From Bradyrhizobium erythrophlei (GTDB lineage: Bacteria > Pseudomonadota > Alphaproteobacteria > Rhizobiales > Xanthobacteraceae), in assembly GCF_900129425.1 (NCBI RefSeq), contig NZ_LT670817.1, forward strand, positions 744,001 to 808,000: 64,000 nt of DNA, written 5' to 3'. The position numbers and the translations under genes are program-made. This document shows, in pieces, positions 53,457 through 61,599 of the stretch. Within the stretch, counting starts at the first letter, position 1. Each line of letters opens with the position of its first letter. The notes beneath the pieces were generated by a model, which worked only from the letters and a program-made list of their open reading frames with translations, ran no database searches and was not told the DNA's origin.

Positions 53457-53937
53457 GACGCCTCGTGTCCCGGACGCGGTGCGGCGCCTCTTCGCGCTGC
53501 GGTGCAGAGCCGGGACCCGTCATACGCACCACGCCGCAAGACATAGCGCGTCTTAGACGCGCGTGAACGCGCTGATGGCGCTGCGCTGCATCCGCGGCAC
53601 GATGCCCTCTCCACGCGCAATGCTGGTAGCGAGTTTGCGGAGACGCCCCCCACCCCCGACCTCGAGAGCGAGCTTCGCTCGCCTCGGACCCCGCCACTCG
53701 CTTCGCTCGCGGGAGGAGGGGAGCGCACTGTCGGTGACCGCAACAATCCCACTCCTCAACCCTCCTTCCACAAGGAGAGAGGGAGCCGAGCGGAGTTTGG
53801 AGAAAACAGCTCGCAAAACGAGTTCGAATGCAGCCCCACCGACATCTCTTTCTGCTCCCCTCCCCCCGCGCAGCGGTGGGGAGGGGTCGGGGGTGGGGGG
53901 CTTCCGCGCTCAATGCTGGCAGCGAGCTCGCAGAGCC
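53457..53937. repeat. Repeat-filled interval, no gene
   Basis: CCCCCACCCCCGAC (53647-53661) and its complement GTCGGGGGTGGGGG (53887-53900) bracket 225 bases with several short hairpins (GAGCGAGCTTCGCTC, CACTCGCTTCGCTCG). Outside them a near-identical 28-base string, CGCAATGCTGG-AGCGAG, occurs as a direct repeat at 53613 and 53905. The left part (53460-53560) shows nothing recognisable. Confidence 0.7.
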
Positions 53938-56900
53938 CTACGCCCGCGCCGTCGCCTGCGAAAACACCACTTCGATCAGCGTACCCGAATGCGCGGCGGT
54001 CTTGATGTGGAATTGCGCGCGGTTGGCTTCGACCAGCGCCTTGGTCAGGGAAAGGCTGACGCCGGAACTGTCGGAGGCCTGGTCCGACGGCGGATGGGTG
54101 CGGAACGGCTCCATGGCGGCGGCGACCTCGTTGTCGTTGAGCCCGTGGCCGGTATCGCGCACCCTTAAGACCACCTCGCCGAAATCCGACAGCGCGGTGG
54201 AGACGATGACCTGGCCGCCGGCATTGGCGAGATGGATCGAGTTGCCGATCAGGTTCAGCGTGATCTGGCGCAGCGCGCGGGCGTCGGCGATGACAGGCGG
54301 CAGCGCGTGCGCCAGCGATGTCCGGATGATGATGCGTTCGCGGTTGGCCCGCGGCTGCATCACCGCGACGCAATTCTCGACGAGGTCGTTGAGGTTCTGG
54401 CTGGCGAAGCTGAGGTCGAGCTTGCCGGTCTCGATCCGCGAGAGATCGAGCAGGTCGTTGATGATGGCGATCACGCGCTCGCCGGAAGCGCGGATATCCT
54501 TCATGTATTCGGCATAACGCTCGTTGCCGAGCGCGCCGAGCCGTTCGCCGATCATCACTTCGGCAAAGCCGATGATGGCGTTGAGCGGCGTGCGGACCTC
54601 GTGGCTGATCCGCGCCAGCATGTCGGCCCTGGCGTTCGCCGCGCGATCGGCCAGCCGCCGCGCCTGCACCAGTTCGCTCTCGCTCTTTTTTGTCTGCGAC
54701 AGATCGCGAAACACCGCGAAGAAATTCGGACCGTCGGGCCTCGTCCTTCCCATCGTCATCGACAGCGGGATCAGGCCGCCCCCGCGCACCCGGCCCAGCG
54801 CGTCCCGGCCGGGCTCGAGGCTGGCGACGCCGGCGCCCTTGATGCTCTCGAGATAATCCAGCACCGCGCGCTGGCTCTCCGGCGCGAACAACTCGGCGAG
54901 ATTGCGTTGCACCAGCTCGGCGCCGTCGTAGCCGAACAGCGCTTCGGCGCTGCGGTTGCACGAATTGAGGTTGCCGCCGGCGTCGAACATCACGATGCCT
55001 TCGGCCGTGGTGTCGAGGATGGCGCCGAGTTCTTCGGCATTGGCGTGGCCGACGGGCGACGGTGGCTCGGACGGTGGCTCCGGCGCAGGGATCGCTTCGG
55101 CAATCGCCGCGGCGATGTCGACGCCTTCCGCCCGCGCTGCCGAACAAATCAGGGCCAGCGCGGAATCGTCGTCCCATGTGATCGTGTAAAGCCGCGCGTC
55201 GGTCGGCGACGCCGGCGCGTGTTCCGGCGAAGCCTGGGTCGCGGAAATCGTCACCGGCGTGCCGGTGTCCGATGTGCTGCTGGCGGTGGAGACGCCGGGC
55301 TCGACAAAGAGCGCGTCGAGACCGCCGGCTTCCTCCAGCACCTGAAGGCTCGGATAGCCCATCCGCTGGAGAAAGGCCGGGTTGGCATAGAGCAGCCGGT
55401 CCAGCCGGTAAATCAGGACGCCCACCGGAAGCAGATCGAGCAGCGTCCGGTCGCGCCGGGTTTCGCCGCGCGCGGGCGGCTCGGGATGCACCAGCCATTC
55501 CGGTTGGTCGCTGACCGCTTCGGGAGCATCCGGCGCGGCGGGCTGATCGATAATTGTTTCGGTCGCGTCGGCTCGCGCTGTGGTCACGGGGGTGTCGCCG
55601 TCTTCGCTGTCGAGCCGCGCCGCCAATTGCCGGGCGAGTTCGTCGAAGGCGTTGCTTTCAACCGGCGTCAGGGCCGGCGATTTCGCGTCGCCGATCGGCC
55701 GGAACGGCAGCACGTTCTGCAATGTTTCCTTCAATGTTTCCTTGGGCGTTTCCTTGGGCGTTTCCACGGCTGTTTCCAAATCGGTTTGCGGTGAAGTCTC
55801 AACAGCAATCGGGTCAAGCGATTCACGGGTATTGAACGAAACAACATCAGGGTCTGCGGACGAGTCCGCGGCAAAGGAGGCTTTGGCCGTATTGGCCTGC
55901 ACGATGTCGGCCGAAAGCGTTTGCGGCGGCGGCTCGCTGAACAATTCAAAGCGGCGCAACGCGGCGAGCCGCGCCAAGCCGTCGAGGTCGCGGCAGACGC
56001 CAAAGCCCCGATAGCCGGCAAAATTTCGTGCCCGATCATAGATCGGCAGCCCCGACAATTCCACCGGCAATCGGCCGCAGCCATCGACCGGCCAGTCCAA
56101 GGTGACGCCGCTCCAGGTATTGCGCGTTGCAACCGCCTTGACGACGCGCCCGTCGGGATCGAGCCCGAATACCTCGGCGATTTCGCTCCACAGCCGGCCG
56201 AAGCCCGCGGCGGTGCGCATGCCGATCAGGCGGGTGAATTCATCCGAGCCTAGCGAGAAGCGGCCTTCGGCATCCATCTGCCACATGAACCGCAGCGGGT
56301 GCCGGCGCGTATTCGGCGCGGGCTCGTCGAGCCATGACGGCGCCTTGATGGGCTCGGATGCGAGTACCGGTGAGGTGGACGCCTCGCCCTCCGCTGGCGG
56401 CTCCGTCACGGGCGGAGCTAACGGCTCGTCGGCAACCGCTTCGATCGGCTCATCGGCGACCGCTTCGACATAGGGCGAAGGCTCGTTCTGATGAACGTCG
56501 GTTTCAGGCGGCGCCTCCGGGATCGAATGTTCGACAACCGCCGCCGCGGGCGATGCCGCGAACTCGTCGATCAGCGCGAACTCGGCGGGGGCCTCGCCTG
56601 AAATGGCGGGCTGTTCAGAGTAGGGCATCGGCTGATCCTCCACCGGAGCGACCGGTTGCGGCGCCGGTTCGGCCGATGCGGCTTCCGGCAATGCCGATAT
56701 AGTATGCCGGGCGTGCGCGGCCTGCGTCGCGCCAGGCGCGATCAGCGCAACCAGGCCGACATCCGCGCCGCTGCCGACGCGCTGCAGCACCAGGTGATCG
56801 ATGCCGATCCGGGTCTCGACCCGGCCCTGCTTCAGCGCATCGCTGCGCGCTTGCTCAAGCCCGGCCTCGGCGAGATTGCGAAAACCGAACAGCCAGCGCG

Positions 56901-57378
56901 CGGCCTCGCTGGCGCCGACGAGCGTGCCATCGCGGGCGAACGCCGCGATCGGGGTATCGATGCCTTCGACCAGCCGTTGCAACCGCTCGACCAGCGGCAT
57001 CGCGCGGCCGACCGGTTCGGCGGCCACAATCAGAATGCCGTGGCTGCCATCGGCAAAATCAAGCCGCGCGCAGGCACAGGTCGCGAGCATGCCGAGCGGA
57101 GCACCGAAGCCGCGCAGCCGCTCCAGCCGGATCGGGCCGATCGCCGGCAGCCTCCCTGCGAGTCGCGCCACCTGGCGCCGGTGCGGATCCGCCGGGCCGA
57201 AAAGCTTCCGGGTGAGCGCTGCGCCATTGGCGGCGCCGAACCGTTTCGCGCCGACCGGATTGGCCCACAGAACCCGCGTGCCGTCGGCCGACCAAAGCCA
57301 TGCCGGGAGGGGGCTCGTTGCATGCACCGCCAGTCGCGGATCGCCTAGGCCTCGCAACTGAAATTCCAAATCATTCAT
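53938..57378 (-). CDS. PdhS/PleC-type PAS histidine kinase
   Basis: This 1146-residue sensor kinase has no obvious membrane helix. The N-terminus (LEFQLRGLGDPRLAVHATSP, WLWSADGTRVLWANPVGAKR) begins a PAS-like domain; a long Glu/Pro/Ala-rich disordered region covers about 240-640. Two further PAS domains follow (VGVLIYRLDRLLYANPAF and LDTTAEGIVMFDAGGNLNS). The H-box is SHEVRTPLNAIIGFAE with H926. The block RYAEYMKDIRASGERVIAII resembles Brucella PdhS and Caulobacter PleC/DivJ. The N-box (NLIGNSI) and G1 (DTGHGL) are fine, but G2 reads SSGVSLSLTKAL, losing two of three glycines of GTGLGL. ATG 57378 begins the conserved part; the 39 codons above are unsupported. It faces the phasin gene. Confidence 0.88.
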   Translation of the reverse strand: MNDLEFQLRGLGDPRLAVHATSPLPAWLWSADGTRVLWANPVGAKRFGAANGAALTRKLFGPADPHRRQVARLAGRLPAIGPIRLERLRGFGAPLGMLATCACARLDFADGSHGILIVAAEPVGRAMPLVERLQRLVEGIDTPIAAFARDGTLVGASEAARWLFGFRNLAEAGLEQARSDALKQGRVETRIGIDHLVLQRVGSGADVGLVALIAPGATQAAHARHTISALPEAASAEPAPQPVAPVEDQPMPYSEQPAISGEAPAEFALIDEFAASPAAAVVEHSIPEAPPETDVHQNEPSPYVEAVADEPIEAVADEPLAPPVTEPPAEGEASTSPVLASEPIKAPSWLDEPAPNTRRHPLRFMWQMDAEGRFSLGSDEFTRLIGMRTAAGFGRLWSEIAEVFGLDPDGRVVKAVATRNTWSGVTLDWPVDGCGRLPVELSGLPIYDRARNFAGYRGFGVCRDLDGLARLAALRRFELFSEPPPQTLSADIVQANTAKASFAADSSADPDVVSFNTRESLDPIAVETSPQTDLETAVETPKETPKETLKETLQNVLPFRPIGDAKSPALTPVESNAFDELARQLAARLDSEDGDTPVTTARADATETIIDQPAAPDAPEAVSDQPEWLVHPEPPARGETRRDRTLLDLLPVGVLIYRLDRLLYANPAFLQRMGYPSLQVLEEAGGLDALFVEPGVSTASSTSDTGTPVTISATQASPEHAPASPTDARLYTITWDDDSALALICSAARAEGVDIAAAIAEAIPAPEPPSEPPSPVGHANAEELGAILDTTAEGIVMFDAGGNLNSCNRSAEALFGYDGAELVQRNLAELFAPESQRAVLDYLESIKGAGVASLEPGRDALGRVRGGGLIPLSMTMGRTRPDGPNFFAVFRDLSQTKKSESELVQARRLADRAANARADMLARISHEVRTPLNAIIGFAEVMIGERLGALGNERYAEYMKDIRASGERVIAIINDLLDLSRIETGKLDLSFASQNLNDLVENCVAVMQPRANRERIIIRTSLAHALPPVIADARALRQITLNLIGNSIHLANAGGQVIVSTALSDFGEVVLRVRDTGHGLNDNEVAAAMEPFRTHPPSDQASDSSGVSLSLTKALVEANRAQFHIKTAAHSGTLIEVVFSQATARA

Positions 57379-57740
57379 TGCAGTGACATGACAGCACTTT
57401 GGCTGGGGCTCGACGATTGGCGGCAGAACTCGGCGGCCAAACGATGACAGCCTTAACGGACCGTTAGTATCGCCCGCGGGAGACGACAGGTCCACGGCTT
57501 GACAGAAGCGGAGCGATCAAAGCCTCGATAACGTTAATTCGGTGCAACCGTCGTGAACCCTTGCGCCGGCTTTCGCGTTGGAGTGTCGCAAACGGCGATC
57601 GAAGGGTCACGTTGGATCTCCAGTCATATCGGCGAAGCGTCTTGCCCATAGGTTGATGTGGAAGCTCGACTCGAACGGTTTGATTTGGGCGAACCGGCAA
57701 CCCGGTAGATGGCCGTGGATACAGGATCAGGAGTGGGACC
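57379..57740. other. Divergent promoter region between kinase and phasin genes
   Basis: About 360 bases. It must carry promoters for both the histidine kinase (left) and the first phasin (right). I see no gene, no repeat shared with elsewhere in the window and no strong hairpin. Short open frames here have no coding character. Confidence 0.5.
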
Positions 57741-58124
57741 ATGAGCGAACAAGCACAGGAGCGTTTCGAGATTCCAAAGGAAATGCGGTCGATGGCCGAA
57801 GCAAGTCTGGATCAGGCCCGCAAGGGATTTGAGAAATTCCTCGCCGGCGCACAGCAAACCGCCGGCTCGATCGAGCAACGGGGCGAGACGGTTCGCGCCG
57901 GCGCCAGGGACATCAGCTCGAAGGCGATTTCCTGCGCCGAAAAGAACGTGCAGGCCTCGCTGGACCATGCGCAGGCCCTGCTGCAGGCCAAGGATCTGAC
58001 CGAAGTGATGCGGCTGCACAGCCAATATGTGCAAGCGCAAATGCGGTCGCTGGCCGAGCAGGCCAGCGAAATGGGCCAGATTGTCAGCCGTGCGGCGATG
58101 GATGCCGCCAAGCCGAGAAGCTGA
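57741..58124 (+). CDS. Phasin family protein, copy 1
   Basis: This 127-residue amphipathic helical protein is of the kind that coats polyhydroxybutyrate granules. FEIPKEMRSMAEASLDQARK opens the phasin domain, with EKFLAGAQQTAGSIEQRG and NVQASLDHAQALLQAKDL following; the Ala/Gln-rich heptads are typical. CAGGAGTGGGACC precedes the ATG. A second phasin follows after 240 bases. PHB metabolism genes are not in the window, apart from scoAB. Confidence 0.9.
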   Translation: MSEQAQERFEIPKEMRSMAEASLDQARKGFEKFLAGAQQTAGSIEQRGETVRAGARDISSKAISCAEKNVQASLDHAQALLQAKDLTEVMRLHSQYVQAQMRSLAEQASEMGQIVSRAAMDAAKPRS

Positions 58125-58361
58125 AGGTTCCAGGACTACCGAGGGTTTCAAAGCTGGAACGCGCATCCAGGCCGGGTCTGCCATGCGGCGTCGCACCTTA
58201 AATTGCGGTGCGTTGCACAAAATTGCCACACTGTGGGTATCTCGTGTCGGTTGCCCGAGGAAGGGCATTTCCCGCTACGTGATCCGCGTCGACGCTCTCG
58301 GATTCGCTTTCCGGGCGCGCCAGGGGTCACATCTCACCCCCAGTTGCGAAGGATACATTGC

Positions 58362-58796
58362 ATGGCAAGTCCGTCCGACCCGTTCTCCTCTTCCGTGATC
58401 CCGTTCGAAGTCCCCGAGCAGATGCGTGCGTTCGCCGAAAAGGGCGTTTCGCAGGCACGTGACAACTACGCCAGGTTCAAGGACGTCGCCGAGACCCACA
58501 ACGGCACCATCGAAGCCGTGTTTACGACCGCCAGCAAGGGCGCCAGCGAATACTCCGCCAAGCTGATGGAAATGATGAAAGCCAATACCACCGCGACCCT
58601 CGACTTCGCGCAGGCCCTGATCGGCGTGAAATCGCCCTCGGAAGCCATCGAGCTGTGGACCGCGCACACCAGGAAGCAGTTCGAAGCGTTCACCGCCCAT
58701 TCCAAGGAACTCGCCGAGCTGGCCCAGAAGGTTGCGACGGAAACCGCCGAACCGATCAAGGCCAACGCGTCGAAGCTGTTCAAGCCGGCCGCCTGA
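58362..58796 (+). CDS. Phasin family protein, copy 2
   Basis: This 144-residue phasin has IPFEVPEQMRAFAEKGVSQA, then NYARFKDVAETHNGTIEAVF and FAQALIGVKSPSEAIELWTA, with KQFEAFTAHSKELAELAQKV near the end, matching the family closely. The start at 58362 is fixed by GAAGGATACATTGC; the longer frame is not supported. It has the same layout as copy 1, so the two arose by duplication. A strong terminator follows. Confidence 0.93.
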   Translation: MASPSDPFSSSVIPFEVPEQMRAFAEKGVSQARDNYARFKDVAETHNGTIEAVFTTASKGASEYSAKLMEMMKANTTATLDFAQALIGVKSPSEAIELWTAHTRKQFEAFTAHSKELAELAQKVATETAEPIKANASKLFKPAA

Positions 58797-58818
58797 TCGA
58801 TCGGCACTCTCGATTGTC

Positions 58819-58851
58819 TAAAAAAAGCCCGGGCGGTCCGCCCGGGCTTTT
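58819..58851 (+). terminator. Strong rho-independent terminator after the phasins
   Basis: AAAAAAGCCCGGGCGG and its complement CCGCCCGGGCTTTTTG form a stem with almost no loop (GTCC centre), followed by T residues. It can act in both directions, since the stem is flanked by A and T runs. Confidence 0.93.
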
Positions 58852-59117
58852 TGTTTGGTTGTCGGCATCGACAGGCGACGGTTAAAAAGCTGGGATCGTC
58901 GCCCTGGCGGCCAATTGCGCTGGGAGCAGGAGGATCCATAACCGCCGGCAGCCGTTGTTTCTCCGGGCTCCGGCTTCATCGCCTCATCGAAGTTCTCGGC
59001 CCCGCGTGGGGCGTGGACGGCGCCCGAAGTCGAGGCCCGCTTGGCCTTGCCAAAGCGGTGCGTTGCACCTAGTTTCCGCCCCGTTCGGCGACCCCTTTTT
59101 GGGGCCCGGCAAAGGAT

Positions 59118-59194
59118 GCAGTTGTAGCTCAGTTGGTTAGAGCGCCTGTCTGTGGAACAGGAGGTCGGTGGTTCGAGCCCACCCAACTGTACCA
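59118..59194 (+). tRNA. tRNA-His (anticodon GTG)
   Basis: A 77-base cloverleaf including the encoded CCA. Acceptor GCAGTTG pairs with CAACTGT (first pair G-T), the D-arm is GCTCAGTTGGTTAGAGC, the anticodon arm CCTGT-CTGTGGA-ACAGG with anticodon GTG, and the T-arm GGTGG-TTCGAGC-CCACC. The discriminator base is A and there is no G-1:C73 pair, as described for tRNA-His in a clade of alphaproteobacteria. The acquired-looking segment begins directly at its 3' end. Confidence 0.95.
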
Positions 59195-59387
59195 GGCAAC
59201 ATTCTGAAAATACTTGACTTTTTATAGAATGGCTCGGGGCCCAGCATTGCGGCGCCTCTAAAAGGTTCCACTAAGGTTCCAAAAGCGCGCGGTGTGATCT
59301 CCTATCGCCCTTGGCTCTCGTACTGCAGCACATGGTTGTTACTCTTCGCGATTGAAGCCGGTCGAACGGGCTCAGCTCGCCGGATGA

Positions 59388-59681
59388 TCACGGACCGAAG
59401 GCACCATTCGGGTATATCGCCATGCGGCCGTTCGAGGCGACCCGGAATGTGGCGCGGCGCTGCAGCAGATCGTGGAAAGATTTCACTCGCGAACTGACGC
59501 CGCCCCGCGGTTGGCGATGTTTGCTCATAGGTCCGTATTTGTTGAGCCGGTGCTGATCTAGGTGCGCGAGCAGCGCATCGACTTGCGAGGCGTCTAAGGT
59601 TTCGAAGTCTGCGCCTACATTAATCCCGCAAGCTTTCAGGATATCGCGGGCGCGCTTCGCCTTTTCGTGTCCTTCATTCAT
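59388..59681 (-). CDS. Hypothetical protein in the post-tRNA segment
   Basis: This 97-residue soluble protein reads MNEGHEKAKRARDILKACG, DFETLDASQVDALLAHLDQH and VKSFHDLLQRRATFRVASNG. I do not recognise the family. The composition is plausible for coding and the two helices near the N-terminus look ordered, but no ribosome site is clear. It points the same way as the ArdC operon and lies 185 bases after it, so it may be part of the same mobile segment. Confidence 0.5.
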   Translation of the reverse strand: MNEGHEKAKRARDILKACGINVGADFETLDASQVDALLAHLDQHRLNKYGPMSKHRQPRGGVSSRVKSFHDLLQRRATFRVASNGRMAIYPNGAFGP

Positions 59682-59866
59682 TAGGGTAGTCCCGGGTTGA
59701 CGAGGCAGCTGCCTTGCCCGCCAAGCATAGGTCAGTTTACCTCATAGTGTTAGCCTGGAAAATCGGACGTTGCGCATACTTGCCTATCGCAATGCCTTTT
59801 CGTCATGTCGTGCTGTCAGTCTCAAGCCTGCGGCCATAGCCGGATGGGTACGTCGAATGTCTTGCG

Positions 59867-60133
59867 TCACCACCAAACGGTCGGTGCTGGCGTAGTCATC
59901 GCGTGCCGATACGCTGCGTAGCTCGTCGCGAAGGGACCGGTCGACTGACCGTCCGGCGCATAGCCGCGTCGGCGCGACCACCAGAACCAGCCAGCGCCGC
60001 ATCTGCCGAACGTTTCCAGCGTGCGGTCCGAATAAAACACCTCGATGCTGATGCCGGTCCAAGGGTGGACGTCGAAGAGCGGCTCACGGTGCGCGCGTTG
60101 TCTGGGGTTGGATAGCGCCAGCGGTGCCGTCAC
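59867..60133 (-). CDS. Small Trp-rich protein coupled to ardC
   Basis: This 88-residue protein reads HREPLFDVHPWTGISIEVFY, CGAGWFWWSRRRGYAPDG and TGPFATSYAAYRHAM. The WFWW string and the GPFATSYAAYR ending look like a conserved mobile-element protein family that I have seen beside ArdC genes, but I cannot name it. The start is GTG 60133, with GGAGAGGGCAGC directly before it and overlapping the ardC stop by four bases (GTGA). The longer frame is a shadow of ardC. Function unknown; context suggests an anti-restriction or maintenance role. Confidence 0.75.
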   Translation of the reverse strand: MTAPLALSNPRQRAHREPLFDVHPWTGISIEVFYSDRTLETFGRCGAGWFWWSRRRGYAPDGQSTGPFATSYAAYRHAMTTPAPTVWW

Positions 60134-61011
60134 GCTGCCCTCTCCGAGGGCTCGGCAAGGGCCAAGCCGCGCAAGTAGTCCGCAGCCTTGGATGCTTGGC
60201 TGCACGCCGTGAAAAATGCCCGTTTGTCGGCCTTTAACAGCTCGATCCAATTGGCAATGTAGCCCGCGTTCCGGACGTCACCGTCAAAACCAAATTCTGC
60301 GCACAGGAACGCCGCACCCAATTCTGCGATCAGTTCCTCCGCCGCGTAGTTGCGTGAGCCGAAGCGGTTCTTCAAATCTCGATCAAGGCGCGACTTGTGT
60401 CCCGACCAATGCGTTAATTCGTGGAATGCCACGTTGTAGAAGTGATCCGCACCCTTGAACCCAGCGAATGCAGGCATCGAGATAAAATCTCGGCTCGGGA
60501 TGTAGCAGGCTTCGCCGTGGCCCTCCCGGATGTCCGCGCCAGTTGAGTGTAGGAATGCGTCGGCAAGTTCGTCGCGCGCGTCGGGATTGCGAACGCGCAT
60601 TGGCTTACCGGTGTTGACACTATCGGGAAGGTTTTCGCATTGGTCGACGTTGAAAACCGTATACTCCCGCATCATCGGGACTAGGCGCATTGAAGAGTTA
60701 TCGTCCGCCCCCTTGTCCTGAACCTGGAGTTGCTTCACGAAATACACCTTCGTGCCGCGCTCGCCCTTGCGCACGTTGCCGCCTAATTCAAGGGCCTGCT
60801 TAAATGTGAGAAAGCGCGGCGTGCGATACCCGGCCGCTTGTGCCATCCACAACAGAACGACGTTGCAGCCAGAGTAGGGCCGATTGCTGGCTGCATTGCA
60901 GGGGGTATTCGCGCCGGGGGTTGCCGACCATGGCTTAACCCAAGGGGCGGCACCGGCTTCTAAGTCTGCAACAATGCGCGCCGAAACCTCCGCATAGAGA
61001 TCACGTTTCAT
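60130..61011 (-). CDS. ardC: ArdC-like antirestriction protein
   Basis: This 293-residue protein of the ArdC family is carried by plasmids and integrative elements to protect incoming single-stranded DNA. The N-terminal ssDNA-binding domain has YAEVSARIVADLEAGAAPWV, then GCNVVLLWMAQAAGYRTPRF and GGNVRKGERGTKVYFVKQL. The C-terminal zincin domain carries FHELTHWSGHKSRLDRD with the HExxH zinc motif, and FAGFKGADHFYNVAF before it. It forms an operon with the small protein downstream. Its presence next to tRNA-His supports an acquired origin for this stretch. Confidence 0.93.
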   Translation of the reverse strand: MKRDLYAEVSARIVADLEAGAAPWVKPWSATPGANTPCNAASNRPYSGCNVVLLWMAQAAGYRTPRFLTFKQALELGGNVRKGERGTKVYFVKQLQVQDKGADDNSSMRLVPMMREYTVFNVDQCENLPDSVNTGKPMRVRNPDARDELADAFLHSTGADIREGHGEACYIPSRDFISMPAFAGFKGADHFYNVAFHELTHWSGHKSRLDRDLKNRFGSRNYAAEELIAELGAAFLCAEFGFDGDVRNAGYIANWIELLKADKRAFFTACSQASKAADYLRGLALAEPSERAA

Positions 61012-61289
61012 AGCCTGCCTCGCTGTTATGGCTGACGCGACCGGGATTGGCCGCGTGCCATAGCCGCGTTGGGCAAGGGTCTCAGTTGGGCGTCAGGCTA
61101 AGGGCGCAATTCTACCCGGGGGGTAGCCTGGACTGGCCCCCCGGTCTCGCGCGCGCGAGACGGGGCTGAGAAATATCCCCGGGTGAAAAAGCGATGTTAA
61201 GAAAGTATTAAGGTTTGACGGAAGCGCACTATCGTCATTTGATCTCAGAACGAACCCACGATCGGACTGTACCGCGGCGAGACAGCACG

Positions 61290-61514
61290 ATGAAAAAACC
61301 AAGCAAAACAGGTGCCGAACTTGAAACCTCTATCAAGGTAGAAATGGAGGATATCTGCGATTGGCCGACCAATATGGCGATTTCCGTTCAGCCTGATGGC
61401 GCCAGTTGGCAGGTGGCAGTTATGCAAGAAGGGTCAGAAGACGATGCCGATCGTCGCAAAATGGTAGAGCAAATCGCTGCGCGGCTCAGAACCGAATATG
61501 ACTTGAAGGGCTGA
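61290..61514 (+). CDS. Hypothetical small protein
   Basis: This 74-residue protein reads ELETSIKVEMEDICDWPTNM, AISVQPDGASWQVAVMQEGS and DRRKMVEQIAARLRTEYDL. It looks like a compact alpha-beta protein with good codon use. No family recognised. ATG 61290 is taken as start since the frame above it is Arg/His-rich. It is divergent from ardC and may be part of the acquired segment. Confidence 0.6.
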   Translation: MKKPSKTGAELETSIKVEMEDICDWPTNMAISVQPDGASWQVAVMQEGSEDDADRRKMVEQIAARLRTEYDLKG

Positions 61515-61599
61515 CCTCGCCATGCCTGCTCATGTCGCCAACGCTCCATTAGGACGGTGACACCGTTCAATACCCGGACCAAATCGAGAGGTATTGGCA

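Noticed and set aside
54232..55794. 520-codon plus-strand frame opposite the histidine kinase
   Set aside because: Composition (Arg, Gln, His, Ala) and lack of motifs mark it as an antisense shadow.
58818..59186. Minus-strand frame beginning MGGLEPPTSCSTDRRSNQLS
   Set aside because: This is the well-known false ORF that arises from reading a tRNA gene backwards. It covers tRNA-His and the phasin terminator and is not a gene.
59784..60062. Alternative minus-strand frame overlapping the Trp-rich gene
   Set aside because: The frame starting at GTG 60133 has the ribosome site, the overlap with ardC and conserved-looking motifs; this one has none.
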